From contig DAIAOV010000028.1 in assembly GCA_027437055.1 (NCBI GenBank), forward strand, positions 1 to 32,391: a stretch of 32,391 bases of DNA. Reading direction: 5' to 3'. A model generated the notes under the pieces. It worked only from the letters and a program-made list of their open reading frames with translations, was not told the DNA's origin and searched no databases. The translations under genes were made by a program, and so were the position numbers. The stretch comes from Legionella sp. Lineage in GTDB: Bacteria; Pseudomonadota; Gammaproteobacteria; Legionellales; Legionellaceae. Below, piece by piece: positions 1 to 7,764 of this stretch (position 1 is the first letter of the stretch; the number at the start of each line of letters is the position of its first letter).

Positions 1-490
1 AGCGTGAATACGTCAGGATAAAATGAAAAAGGATGTGCTTAAAGGGTTGCCCATTGATGGTGATGTTAAGCGAGTTCATGCACGTAAAATCAGACTGGCT
101 TTGCTTACCTGGTTGAATATGTTGCCTGAAAATAACCGCTTGTTCGGCTCCAAAGGCAGCCCGCCAATCGCGAACCCGTCGTTGCAATGTACGTAAATGG
201 CTTTGATTATATTGTTCTGGGGCACGTGCCATAAGATAATTAAGCAGTGTCTTGGCTTCTAGCCCTGGTGCACCCTCCAGCATTTTTGCAAGCTCCTCCC
301 AAACATCAGAGAAAGCATCGACTCGGGTTTTCCAAGTATGTGGCTTGCTCATCTCTGATGGCAGTTGACCACTTTTAATATATTTCCTTGCTGTATTAGC
401 TGACATTCCTGATTTTGCGGCAGACACTTCCTGGTTATGTTTTTTTAGTTTTTTCATGAGTAATTTTACCTGCTGATTGGTTATTGTCAT
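1..490 (-). CDS. istA: IS21-family transposase IstA, N-terminal part
   Basis: DDE transposase of an IS21-type element, catalysing cut and strand transfer together with an IstB helper that is not in the window. Translation of the minus strand from the ATG at 488-490 gives an open frame of 163 codons to the window edge. Seen in order: a helix-turn-helix-like segment at about residues 23-45 (AAKSGMSANTARKYIKSG), the family's RTLQRRVRDWRAAFG segment near residues 96-110, and QPGKQSQSDFT around residues 122-132. The Asp of QSDFT is the expected first acidic residue of the DDE triad. The gene is incomplete only because the window ends. It reads away from the element end found near 642, as in other IS21 elements. 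Confidence 0.85.
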   Translation of the reverse strand, partial: MTITNQQVKLLMKKLKKHNQEVSAAKSGMSANTARKYIKSGQLPSEMSKPHTWKTRVDAFSDVWEELAKMLEGAPGLEAKTLLNYLMARAPEQYNQSHLRTLQRRVRDWRAAFGAEQAVIFRQHIQPGKQSQSDFTCMNSLNITINGQPFKHILFHFILTYSR

Positions 491-642
491 TCGCCAAGAA
501 GTCCCTTTGTCGATTTTTAAAAAAGACAATCTAATCAACTAATAATAGGTGACTAATAGAACTTTTGACTAACCAGCAGAAAGGGAAAATTTAGGGGGTA
601 ATTTTGCTTCTGAAAAAACGCAATTTTAATTGTCGCTACACA
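1..642 (-). mobile_element. IS21-family insertion sequence, left part
   Basis: The istA upstream region ends where the ISL3 transposase reading frame breaks off. On the minus strand the element would begin TGTGTAGCGACAATTAAAAT, with the 5'-TG start typical of IS21 elements. The 150 bp before istA contain several AT-rich motifs of the sort that form the multiple terminal repeats of this family. The other end and istB lie outside the window. The boundary at 642 is inferred from loss of ISL3 homology and could be off by a few bases. Confidence 0.65.
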
Positions 643-1260
643 GAAGGCTTCTACTGTTGTTTTCTCCCTACCATCCAGAACTGCAAGTAATCTCACTTCG
701 TCGTTACAACGGTAGCTGACTATGGTTACAAAATCACGATAGCCCTTCTTAAGACTGATATCATCAAGCCCAAGAATGCCAAGCTCATCAATCGTGTCAA
801 AATCAACTTCTTCTTCAATATATTTATCAATTAATCCTTCCAAAGCGTGATAGTCAACATCCTCCTTTCTGCTCACATCGGCAACTGTAGAATTAATCAA
901 TTCAAATAAAAGATGCTGTTCATAAGGCCGCGTTAATTTGCTGTTTATCTCATACCAGTCAAGGCGCTGTGTTGTTGTTGGACCACCATCACAATAGGGG
1001 CAGCGTCCACGCCGTGGTATGATTTCAATTGTGGTTTCTTTTCCAAAAAGAGGCAGATGGCGCAACTGAAGCAGTCTACCTCGACCATGGGGTTTTGTTG
1101 GGCGGTTACATTGTCGACATAAAATCTCTTCTTTGGTACTGACAACTCGGATTGTAATTTGTCGGGCACTAAGGTTTGTTGTGACAGATTCTATCTCTAC
1201 ATCTGATAAACCTAAAACCTCTGCTGGAATGGTGATCGATTGCTTGGATTTATTGTTCAT
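643..1260 (-). pseudogene. ISL3-family transposase, interrupted after about 206 codons
   Basis: N-terminal half of an ISL3-family transposase. The start ATG is at 1258-1260. Residues 48-51 and 87-90 form two CxxC pairs (CRQC, CPYC), the zinc-ribbon typical of the family. GLDDISLKKGYRDFVTIVSY near residues 165-185 and LDGREKTTVEAF at 195-206 belong to the catalytic core. After VEAF the family sequence stops and the reading frame continues for 29 unrelated residues into the IS21-type element. The C-terminal DDE residues are missing, so no active transposase can be made. The remainder of the gene would lie on the far side of the IS21 insertion, outside this window. Confidence 0.85.
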
Positions 1261-1340
1261 TATTGTGGCAATTAGCTCTAAAGTATTTATCCTTGCTATT
1301 GTACTAAAAATTAGCCTTCAACGCGAAGACGCCAAGAGCC
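643..1340 (-). mobile_element. ISL3-family insertion sequence, 5' part
   Basis: The end upstream of the transposase reads, on the minus strand, GGCTCTTGGCGTCTTCGCGT followed by TGAAGG (1340 down to 1315). This matches the GGCTCTT-type terminal repeats common in ISL3 elements. Exactly past 1340 the integrase homology starts on the plus strand, which supports 1340 as the element border. The other end of the element is not present because of the nested IS21 insertion and the window edge. Confidence 0.7.
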
Positions 1341-1727
1341 CAAATTGATTTGGAACAAGGGGTGTTTCACGTTATTCGTCGTAAAAATGGTTTATCTACT
1401 CATCATCCGCTATTTGGCGCAGAACTTCGCGCACTTCGGCAATTGAAACGTGATTATCCTGAAACTGACTATGTATTCATGACCGAGCGAAAGGCACCGA
1501 TAACAGGGGATACATTTCGAAAGATTGTTGCACGAGCAGGTGAAGTTGCCAAATTAGGTCTGTCGGTACATCCTCATATGCTTAGGCATTCTACAGGATA
1601 TAAGCTTGCTAATGATGGACGAGACACAAGGAGTATTCAGCATTACTTGGGGCATAAAAATATTCAGAATACAGTGCGATATACTGAAATGTCCGCAACT
1701 CGATTCAAAGGTTTCTGGAGTGATTAA
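1341..1727 (+). pseudogene. small tyrosine recombinase (phage-integrase family), 5' part lost
   Basis: C-terminal catalytic part of a short XerD/FimB-like tyrosine recombinase. Homology begins immediately after the ISL3 end with QIDLEQGVFHVIRRKNG and runs to the TAA at 1725-1727. The HxxR motif (HMLRH), the second His (YLGHKNIQ) and the catalytic Tyr (NTVRYTEM) are all present. The N-terminal part with the first catalytic Arg is absent because ISL3 inserted here. An ATG at 1350 could restart translation, but the product would lack the first Arg and be inactive. Confidence 0.85.
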
Positions 1728-1754
1728 AAATCGGCCGGAAATTTCTGGGGTTAG

Positions 1755-3815
1755 CGTTTAGAACCCCAAAGTAAACGACTAGGTGCTCCAATTGTTGTAT
1801 GGAAAGATTTCTCTAAGGAAGTTTGTGATTTATTCAAGAAAGAAGGCTATTTTACTTGTTGTTCATTTCCTGATGTCTATAGCGAAATAAAAGGGAATAG
1901 TTTTGAAGAATACGTAAAGGAAAAACCTTATTTGATACGAAAAAAAATCAGACGAAAAACAAAAGCATTTGTTGAAGAACAGTATGAGTTTTTTAGTGTA
2001 GAACAACCTAGTACAAAAGAATTAGAGCTGTATTACGATTGCTTCTCGCAGATTGAGAAAAAATATGAGCGCAACAAATTGAAGTTTGATCAAGTTAATT
2101 TCGACTATTTTAAAAACTCATTTGTTGATAACCATTTTATTTATTTAGGGTTGCGCGATAAACAAAGTAAAGCCATCATTAATGTTGTGCAATGTGTGCA
2201 GACTGTCGACTGCTTGTTTCAGGTTTTTTATGGATTTAACTGCGAGGAGTTTTCTGTAAAAGGTGGCTATTATTTTTTGTTACAGAAAAAAGCTATTGAG
2301 TATTGTATAAAGCACGGAATAAAAACTTTATATGACGGGCAAAATCAATATACTGCTAAATTGAATATGGGAGGACAATTACTCCCATTGTATAATGCAA
2401 TTAAATGCCATATTTCCTTAATGCATTGGGGATTAAGGAATCTAATGAAGACTTTATGTTGGTCTGATCTCTCTCCCGAATTAGCAATGTATCTTGATGT
2501 ACATCCTAATGCTTTACCACAAGATCCCCCTAAATTAGGATGGTATGCTCATTTGCGTACTTTATGGCATTCTTTACCACCGACAGCCGGATACAGTATT
2601 TATTTCTATGATTTTTTTATAAAACGTCCCCGAGTAAAAGAAGCTAAAATTACGCTGGAAGAGTTGTGTAAAAAAAGTTTAACCGTTCCTTTTGCTTACT
2701 TAACCAGCTCGGGTACTGCCGCCTTATTTATTATTTTGCAAGCAATAAAAACATTAACCGATGCGCGAACAGTAATTGTCCCCGCTTATACTTGTCCCTT
2801 GGTTGCTTTAGCCATTGTGCGTGCCGGCTTTAAGATAAAACTTTGTGACTCTAATGGTATTGATTTTAATTTTGACATACATCAACTTGCTCAGTTATGC
2901 CATTCATCGACTGATATAGCGGCTGTATTAATAACTCATTTGGGTGGGATACCCGCGAATACAAATGATGTTAATCAGATTATAAAACAATCGGGAAAAA
3001 ATATTTTTCTAATAGAAGATGCGGCTCAATCATTTGGTACAATGATCAAGCATAAACCCGTTGGAGCACACGGTGATTTTGCTATTTTTAGTTTTGCTGC
3101 AGGTAAAGGGGCTACTTTTTATGAGGGAGGACTTGTAGTATCCAAACACGAGGATTTAAAAAATGCTTTGCAAAAAGCCATTATTTCTTTTGAGCAGTCA
3201 AAGCCTTGGCTTGAGGTTGTAAGAATCTTGCAATTATTTGGGTATTGGCTATTTTACAGACCAAGACTATTTTTTTGGATTTATACTTTACCACAAGCAT
3301 TTTGGGTCAGAAGAAATAATATAATTCATGCGCTCGGAGAAGACTTTTCCTTAAATTTTCCAGTTCATAAGGTCTCTAATTTCAGGATTTATTTGGGGCT
3401 TGCTAATTTTAATCGCACAGCAAAAGAGATTGCTCATCAGAGGCAACAAGCAAAACTTTATTTTGAAGCATTATCTTACTGCAAAGCAATACAGGTGTTA
3501 GGCGCTGATCTTCCAAAAGGAGATAGGGCGGTTTATCCATTTATTTCTATATTAATTGCTAAGAATCGCAATTGTTTATTCCCCAATTTAGCTTTGCAAT
3601 CCTTGGGGGTATCACTGCTTTTTGCTAAACTTTTACCTGAATATCCTTATTTGCAGCAATATTTACCCGATGAATCTTCTGAAAATTATCCTAATGCAGC
3701 CAGGTTATGTAATACATTGGTTACCTTAAGTACTACTGCATTTATTAAACCAAGGGAAATTAATGAAATAGTACAGCTTATTCAGGCGATGGTGGAGGGA
3801 CAAAATGGAGAGTAG
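1755..3815 (+). CDS. GNAT-like domain fused to DegT/DnrJ/EryC1-type PLP aminotransferase, 5' truncated
   Basis: The frame is open from 1755 to the TAG at 3813-3815 (686 codons) without any ATG or GTG near its beginning. The only in-frame start is a TTG at 1932, which would cut into the first domain. Residues before and after it (LGAPIVVWKDF, then YEFF to LNMGG) resemble the C-terminal half of BioF2-type GNAT acyltransferases. From about codon 3 kb/3 onward lies a DegT fold: SSGTAALF, VIVPAYTCPL, IEDAAQSFG (the PLP-contacting Asp) and the Schiff-base Lys in FSFAAGKGATFYEGG (codon at 3105). Such enzymes aminate nucleotide or lipid-linked ketosugars. The two SMR genes downstream suggest cell-envelope modification. 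The gene has probably lost its 5' end at a junction with the recombinase near 1755, so expression is doubtful. Confidence 0.75.
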   Translation, partial: RLEPQSKRLGAPIVVWKDFSKEVCDLFKKEGYFTCCSFPDVYSEIKGNSFEEYVKEKPYLIRKKIRRKTKAFVEEQYEFFSVEQPSTKELELYYDCFSQIEKKYERNKLKFDQVNFDYFKNSFVDNHFIYLGLRDKQSKAIINVVQCVQTVDCLFQVFYGFNCEEFSVKGGYYFLLQKKAIEYCIKHGIKTLYDGQNQYTAKLNMGGQLLPLYNAIKCHISLMHWGLRNLMKTLCWSDLSPELAMYLDVHPNALPQDPPKLGWYAHLRTLWHSLPPTAGYSIYFYDFFIKRPRVKEAKITLEELCKKSLTVPFAYLTSSGTAALFIILQAIKTLTDARTVIVPAYTCPLVALAIVRAGFKIKLCDSNGIDFNFDIHQLAQLCHSSTDIAAVLITHLGGIPANTNDVNQIIKQSGKNIFLIEDAAQSFGTMIKHKPVGAHGDFAIFSFAAGKGATFYEGGLVVSKHEDLKNALQKAIISFEQSKPWLEVVRILQLFGYWLFYRPRLFFWIYTLPQAFWVRRNNIIHALGEDFSLNFPVHKVSNFRIYLGLANFNRTAKEIAHQRQQAKLYFEALSYCKAIQVLGADLPKGDRAVYPFISILIAKNRNCLFPNLALQSLGVSLLFAKLLPEYPYLQQYLPDESSENYPNAARLCNTLVTLSTTAFIKPREINEIVQLIQAMVEGQNGE

Positions 3816-3858
3816 AGAGCAATTATTATTAAATGAATTACTAAGAGTTTATATTTGA
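3805..3858 (+). CDS. 17-codon open frame between aminotransferase and SMR genes
   Basis: An ATG overlapping the end of the aminotransferase gene opens a short frame, MESREQLLLNELLRVYI, whose TGA ends one base before the ATG of the next gene. It could serve only to keep ribosomes moving (translational coupling) or may be meaningless. No family is recognised. Confidence 0.25.
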   Translation: MESREQLLLNELLRVYI

Positions 3859-4226
3859 ATGAATTTATCTTATTACTTTATATTATTTATTCTTGGTGGG
3901 ATTACAGAAACCTTACTCCATGTTTGTCTCAAACGTTCTACTCTAGAACATCTAGAGGCTAGGGGGGGGGTCACTATTATCTGTGCATTATTAAAGATTA
4001 CTGGTTTTATTTGGGGATGCTATTTTATATTGCGGATTTAATTATCTATATGTATTTACTAGCCCATCTTCCTCTGTCAGTAGCTTATCCTATTACTGGA
4101 TTACAGAAAATATTTATTATTTTTTCTTCCCGTTACTTATTAAAAGAACAATTGAGCTCCGTGGAGTTTACTGGGGTTTCTTTGATTGGTATAGGTATTC
4201 TTCTTATTGCAGGGGCACAGGGATAA
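3859..4226 (+). pseudogene. SMR/ArnE-like small membrane protein, frame broken at a G9 run
   Basis: Two overlapping frames together encode one four-helix SMR-type protein. The first (from ATG 3859) gives MNLSYYFILFILGGITETLL and continues to LEHLEARGG, then loses similarity and stops at 4041. The second carries YWFYLGMLFYIADLIIYMYL, PLSVAYPITGLQKIFI and the last helix, to the TAA at 4224-4226. The frames meet at nine G (3962-3970). One extra G, or two fewer, joins them with no stop, giving a protein of about 122 residues at ten G, the size of the neighbouring SMR gene. Small paired SMR proteins act as flippases (ArnE/ArnF) or exporters (heterodimeric SMR pumps). Whether this is a true off state, a decayed gene or a base-calling error cannot be told from one sequence. 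Confidence 0.8.
3962..3970 (+). repeat. poly-G tract (nine G) inside an SMR coding region
   Basis: Nine consecutive G after a single A at 3961. The tract sits exactly where the reading frame of the first SMR gene shifts. Tracts of this length are prone to slipped-strand mispairing. Confidence 0.9.
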
Positions 4227-4229
4227 ATT

Positions 4230-4595
4230 GTGAAAAAATTATCACCAATGATATTGATGATCTGGGTTTTGCTGCTGAGCAGTGATACGGCGGCTCAATT
4301 ATTATTTAAAATGGCGGCAATGAATTTTAGTAAGGGAATATGGTTACTCAATTATTCTTTTGCTCTTGCCTATTTTTTTGAATTATTATCTTTTTTACTC
4401 TGGATGCGAATTATTAAAGATACTCGTTTATCGATTGCTTTAGCGCTTACAGCCTCACTTTATATTACTGTGTCACTTTCATCTTATATTTTCTTTCATG
4501 AAAGTATTAATTTGGTGCAATGGATAGGGACTTTATTTATTGCGGCGGGGACTTGTCTTTTGGGGTATTACGAGGGAGTAAAATCAACCTCATAG
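4230..4595 (+). CDS. SMR-type small membrane transporter (EmrE/ArnF-like)
   Basis: A 121-residue protein with four hydrophobic segments, at about 5-20, 38-60, 67-88 and 96-115. It has SMR-like features: an acidic residue early in helix 1 (LLSSDTAAQLLFKMA, where EmrE has the essential Glu region), and SLYITVSLSSYIFFHESINL with GTLFIAAGTCLLG in the last helices. The start is a GTG at 4230, three bases after the stop of the previous SMR gene, so the pair is translated together. Such pairs are found as lipid-linked sugar flippase subunits or paired drug exporters. The aminotransferase upstream favours an envelope role. This is inference; the substrate is unknown. Confidence 0.8.
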   Translation: MKKLSPMILMIWVLLLSSDTAAQLLFKMAAMNFSKGIWLLNYSFALAYFFELLSFLLWMRIIKDTRLSIALALTASLYITVSLSSYIFFHESINLVQWIGTLFIAAGTCLLGYYEGVKSTS

Positions 4596-4672
4596 CGATC
4601 ATGTTCTGAATGAGAGGTAACTGGTAGGTTGCCGCTGGGCGGTAGCGAAGCCCAACAAAAGGGCGAATAATT

Positions 4673-4698
4673 GTTGGGTTACGCTGCGCTAACCCAAC
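4673..4698. terminator. palindromic repeat between convergent genes, terminator-like
   Basis: GTTGGGTTA and TAACCCAAC form a perfect 9-bp stem around CGCTGCGC. It lies between the converging SMR and deaminase genes. It has no good T run, so it may be a dispersed repeat of the TTGGGTTACGC kind that also blocks read-through. A related half-site (AGCGAAGCCCAAC) lies just upstream at 4643-4655. Confidence 0.55.
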
Positions 4699-4716
4699 GT
4701 TACTACCATTCTAACT

Positions 4717-5691
4717 CTAAATTCTTGCAAGTAATTCCTGTCGGGTTTGCTCATCAATAAAAGCAGATTGTATTGCCATAGTGGTGATTTTATTCATGGT
4801 TTCATCGGTATAGTGATAAGAGTCTTGAACACGTTGGTATTCCTTGGCTAAATTAGTACTCATAAATGGAGGATCATCTGAGTTGATACTAATTTTGATT
4901 CCTGCCTCATAAAATTTTGGTAAGGGATGGTGTTGCATGTCTTTAAACAGACCGAGGAATATATTACTTGTAGGACAAACTTCCAAAGCAATATCTTTAT
5001 CTTTTACCATAGCCATGGTTTCAGGGGAGTAAATAGAGTTTACTCCATGACCTATACGTCGGATGGGAAGATGCTCCATAGCCTCTACCATTCCTGCGGC
5101 TGTAGCAAATTCCCCAGCATGAACAGTACATTGTAATCCTGCATCTTGGGCAATTTGATACGCTCTCTTGAAGAGTTTGGGTGGGAAATTTGCCTCGTCT
5201 CCTCCTAATCCAAAGCCGGTAATACAAGGAAATCTATCTTTGTGGGTTTGACGCGCTACTTTTTCCGCGGCCTCTACTCCATAATGTCGTACTGCTGTAA
5301 TCAGGATTCGTCCAACAATTCCAAACTGTTGCTGAGCATCATCAATCGCTTGTTGTATGGCCTGCAGATGCTCAGCAGAGGGAATACCACTGGATTGTTC
5401 TGCATGCTCAGGGGAGTACATCATTTCAACATAAATCCCCTGTTCCTGAGCATTAGCCTTTAAATAATCAAAGGTAATGTCATAGTAATCCTGAGGAGTT
5501 TTGATAAGCGCGGCTAAAGTGTCATAGACCTTAAGGAAATGGAGAAAATCATTTGATAAATAACTGAAACCATCTGGAGCAATAAGTCCGTTAGGGAGCG
5601 TTAGTTTATTTCGCTTTGCTAATTTGATTGCTAAATCGGGAGGCATAGTTCCTTCTAAATGAACATGCAATTCTGCTTTTTTTAAATTCAT
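4717..5691 (-). CDS. add: adenosine deaminase-family aminohydrolase
   Basis: A 324-residue metal-dependent deaminase, cytosolic, converting adenosine to inosine in purine salvage if it is a true Add. Zinc ligands and catalytic residues are visible: the HxH pair in ELHVHLEGTMP at the N-terminus, TVHAGEF with the catalytic Glu, RRIGHGVNS, and NSDDPPFMSTNL with the Asp pair. The length is normal for the family. The SDDPPF form of the last motif is also found in adenine deaminases and aminodeoxyfutalosine deaminases, so the exact substrate is open. The start ATG at 5691 is preceded by AGGATG-like bases. The gene is divergent from the small CBU_0585-like gene, with about 100 bp between them. Confidence 0.85.
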   Translation of the reverse strand: MNLKKAELHVHLEGTMPPDLAIKLAKRNKLTLPNGLIAPDGFSYLSNDFLHFLKVYDTLAALIKTPQDYYDITFDYLKANAQEQGIYVEMMYSPEHAEQSSGIPSAEHLQAIQQAIDDAQQQFGIVGRILITAVRHYGVEAAEKVARQTHKDRFPCITGFGLGGDEANFPPKLFKRAYQIAQDAGLQCTVHAGEFATAAGMVEAMEHLPIRRIGHGVNSIYSPETMAMVKDKDIALEVCPTSNIFLGLFKDMQHHPLPKFYEAGIKISINSDDPPFMSTNLAKEYQRVQDSYHYTDETMNKITTMAIQSAFIDEQTRQELLARI

Positions 5692-5789
5692 TAATTCATC
5701 CTATCTATTTCTTTTAAACAGCCCCTAATGGTAACTTAGATAAAAAAACGATAAAATAGGTATTTTAAGTAAAGTATAGTGGATTATTT

Positions 5790-5975
5790 ATGAGTGATAA
5801 TGACATTGATAAAGCTTATGTAAGTCCTTATGATAAATTTTTATTTGAATTTGATGCGACTCATAATAAATCTGCATCGCAAATGAAAGAAATTAAAAAG
5901 CATGAGCGTCTTGCGCGCATGAGAGATAATAAAGATTATCACGATGATAAGGGCGAAATTTGGGAAGACTTTTAA
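5790..5975 (+). CDS. CBU_0585-like conserved small protein
   Basis: A 61-residue hydrophilic protein starting MSDNDIDKAYVSPYDKFL and containing FEFDATHNKSASQ and a charged, helical KEIKKHERLARMRDN segment. This pattern fits a small family of unknown function found in Coxiella and Legionella relatives, recognised from memory. There is no signal peptide or membrane segment. A TATAGT box at 5775-5780 lies just upstream of the ATG, close enough that the leader would be very short. No function can be given. Confidence 0.7.
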   Translation: MSDNDIDKAYVSPYDKFLFEFDATHNKSASQMKEIKKHERLARMRDNKDYHDDKGEIWEDF

Positions 5976-6501
5976 GTATATAAGTAAACCCAAACACACG
6001 TGGCTGGTTGCTTCATTGGGGGCATATATTGAGTCGAGCGCTTCCTGATTGTAAAGGAGAAGCTATATTCATATAAAATCCTGTTTGCTTAATTTTAAAT
6101 CTAAATGTTATTTTTTTGCTTCTTGTTTGATTTTGGTATAACGTTACTCGTATTCATTTATGAGAGTAATGATTATGCTTCGCTCTGAATAATCCTCTCA
6201 TTTTTGTTCAGTGCCAAGACTTGCAAGGGAGGCTTCGAGAGCTCTGTAAAAATGAGCGGAGCAGCCAGCATTCCGCTCCATCCAAGCTACAATGTTCTCT
6301 GCGTGGATGGTTACTAATATTAAATTTCGTTCTAACATCCCACTGCATCCAGAAATTGACGTAATCCAACAATCTGCTCAAGCTAGTATTAGGTTTCCTT
6401 ATAAATTTGGCATTGGCACGTCAATCAGCGTGTGCATACCCGAAGAAATTCGTGCCATCAGAATCCACTCCCTCACAGTCGCGGCTCGGTTGATCTTGGT
6501 G
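5976..6501. other. 526-bp spacer without a recognisable gene
   Basis: No frame resembles a protein I know; the longest (6292-6513) has no start signal and odd composition. Two hairpins stand out. ATGAGAG at 6160-6166 and GATTAT at 6171-6176 can pair with ATAATC and CTCTCAT at 6189-6201, followed by TTTT. GAGCGGA at 6254-6260 pairs with TCCGCTC at 6272-6278. The second lies in text resembling a dispersed REP-like repeat. The part at 6478-6489 shares CGCGGCTCGGTT with 8648-8659. Confidence 0.6.
6160..6205 (+). terminator. candidate stem-loop followed by T run
   Basis: ATGAGAG-TAAT-GATTAT (6160-6176) can pair with ATAATC-CTCTCAT (6189-6201), leaving TAAT as a bulge, and TTTT follows. It could end transcription from the small gene at 5790 or from a short RNA. 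No transcript is otherwise supported. Confidence 0.35.
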
Positions 6502-7755
6502 TTATCCTATTAAGGCATGTAATAACTTATAAGAAATAATCGTTAAAATTGATGCGGCAGGTAAGGTCAGTACCCAGGACATAAAAATATTTCGGATAAC
6601 AATCAGGTTTAATGCGCCAATACCTCTAGCCAAACCAACGCCTAATACAGCCCCCACCAAAGTTTGCGTGGCAGATACAGGGATACCGGTGCTTGTAGCG
6701 ACGACTACTGTGGTTGCGGCAGAAAGTGTTGCTGCAAAGGCGCGACTGGGTGTTAATGCGGTAATGGCGCTACCAACAGTTTCAATTACTTTTCTACCGT
6801 ACATGAGCAATCCTGTGATTACCCCAACACATCCGAATAAAATGATCCAGGAAGGATAATTATTGGCATTAAACGTTTGATGCGAGTGCATGACTAAACT
6901 GTGCACGATGCTTAATGGTCCTACCGCCAAGGCCACATCATTGGAGCCGTGAGCAAAAACCATGGCACAAGCAGTCATTGCCATGAGTACGGCGAAGTAT
7001 TTTTCTACCTGAGTGAAACGATCTCGACGACTTATTTTATGAGGTTCTGGAATGCGTTTGATAAATATCATTCCCGTAATGGTAATAATAATACTGGTTG
7101 CGAGAGTAACTGCTAAATTTTGTTTAAAATTCAGGTGAATGTCAAAGTGATTTAGTCCTTTAAATACAGTGATAAAAGACAATATAGAACCGATTAAAAA
7201 GAGATAAATGGGAATATATAGTTTTGCCTTAGCCAAAGGATTACTTTTAACAAAAATAGTTTGTTGGATACTGATAAATAAAATATAGCCAGTGATACCT
7301 GAAATGATGGGGGAAGTGACCCAGCCTATAGCGATATGAGTTACTTGATTCCAATGAATTGCATCTGAACCAAGCACCAGAGAACCAAAGCCAACCATAG
7401 AGCCGACTATGGCATTAGTAATAGAGACAGGGACGCCAAGATAACTAGCAAGGTTCATCCAAATGGTACAGGCGAATAAAACACACAGCATTCCTTCGAT
7501 AAGAATGAGCGGTTGATCCGATAATTGGCTGGTATTGATAATGCCATCACGCATGGTTTCGGTAACCCCATTTCCTCCGAAAAAGGCACCAGCAAATTCA
7601 AAAACAATAGCAATAAGCATTGCTTGTTTCACTGTAATGGCTTTTGAGCCCATAGTGGTGCTCATGACGTTGGCTAAATCATTAGCGCCAACACCCCAGG
7701 TCATCAGAAAACAAAGAATAATAGCAACAAAAAGATAAATAATTGAATGATCCAT
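6502..7755 (-). CDS. pitA: PiT-family inorganic phosphate permease
   Basis: An inner membrane phosphate transporter of 417 residues with about ten hydrophobic segments. The duplicated PiT signature is clear: GANDLANVMSTTMGSKAI near residues 23-40 and the second copy FAHGSNDVALAVGPLS near 270-285. Family members move phosphate, often as a metal-phosphate complex, driven by protons or sodium. It is 9 bp downstream of the DUF47 gene and read with it, the usual pairing in which DUF47 proteins control or assist PiT transport. The start ATG at 7755 follows a GGAATTTACT-like leader on the complementary strand. Confidence 0.93.
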   Translation of the reverse strand: MDHSIIYLFVAIILCFLMTWGVGANDLANVMSTTMGSKAITVKQAMLIAIVFEFAGAFFGGNGVTETMRDGIINTSQLSDQPLILIEGMLCVLFACTIWMNLASYLGVPVSITNAIVGSMVGFGSLVLGSDAIHWNQVTHIAIGWVTSPIISGITGYILFISIQQTIFVKSNPLAKAKLYIPIYLFLIGSILSFITVFKGLNHFDIHLNFKQNLAVTLATSIIITITGMIFIKRIPEPHKISRRDRFTQVEKYFAVLMAMTACAMVFAHGSNDVALAVGPLSIVHSLVMHSHQTFNANNYPSWIILFGCVGVITGLLMYGRKVIETVGSAITALTPSRAFAATLSAATTVVVATSTGIPVSATQTLVGAVLGVGLARGIGALNLIVIRNIFMSWVLTLPAASILTIISYKLLHALIG

Positions 7756-7764
7756 AGGAATTTA

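Noticed and set aside
1932-1934. TTG as the real start of the aminotransferase fusion
   Set aside because: The frame is open and protein-like for 59 codons before it; a start here would cut into the acyltransferase-like domain, although AAGGA lies about 10 bp upstream.
6292-6513. 73-codon open frame on the plus strand
   Set aside because: No ribosome site and no family resemblance; it overlaps the end of the phosphate permease gene on the other strand.
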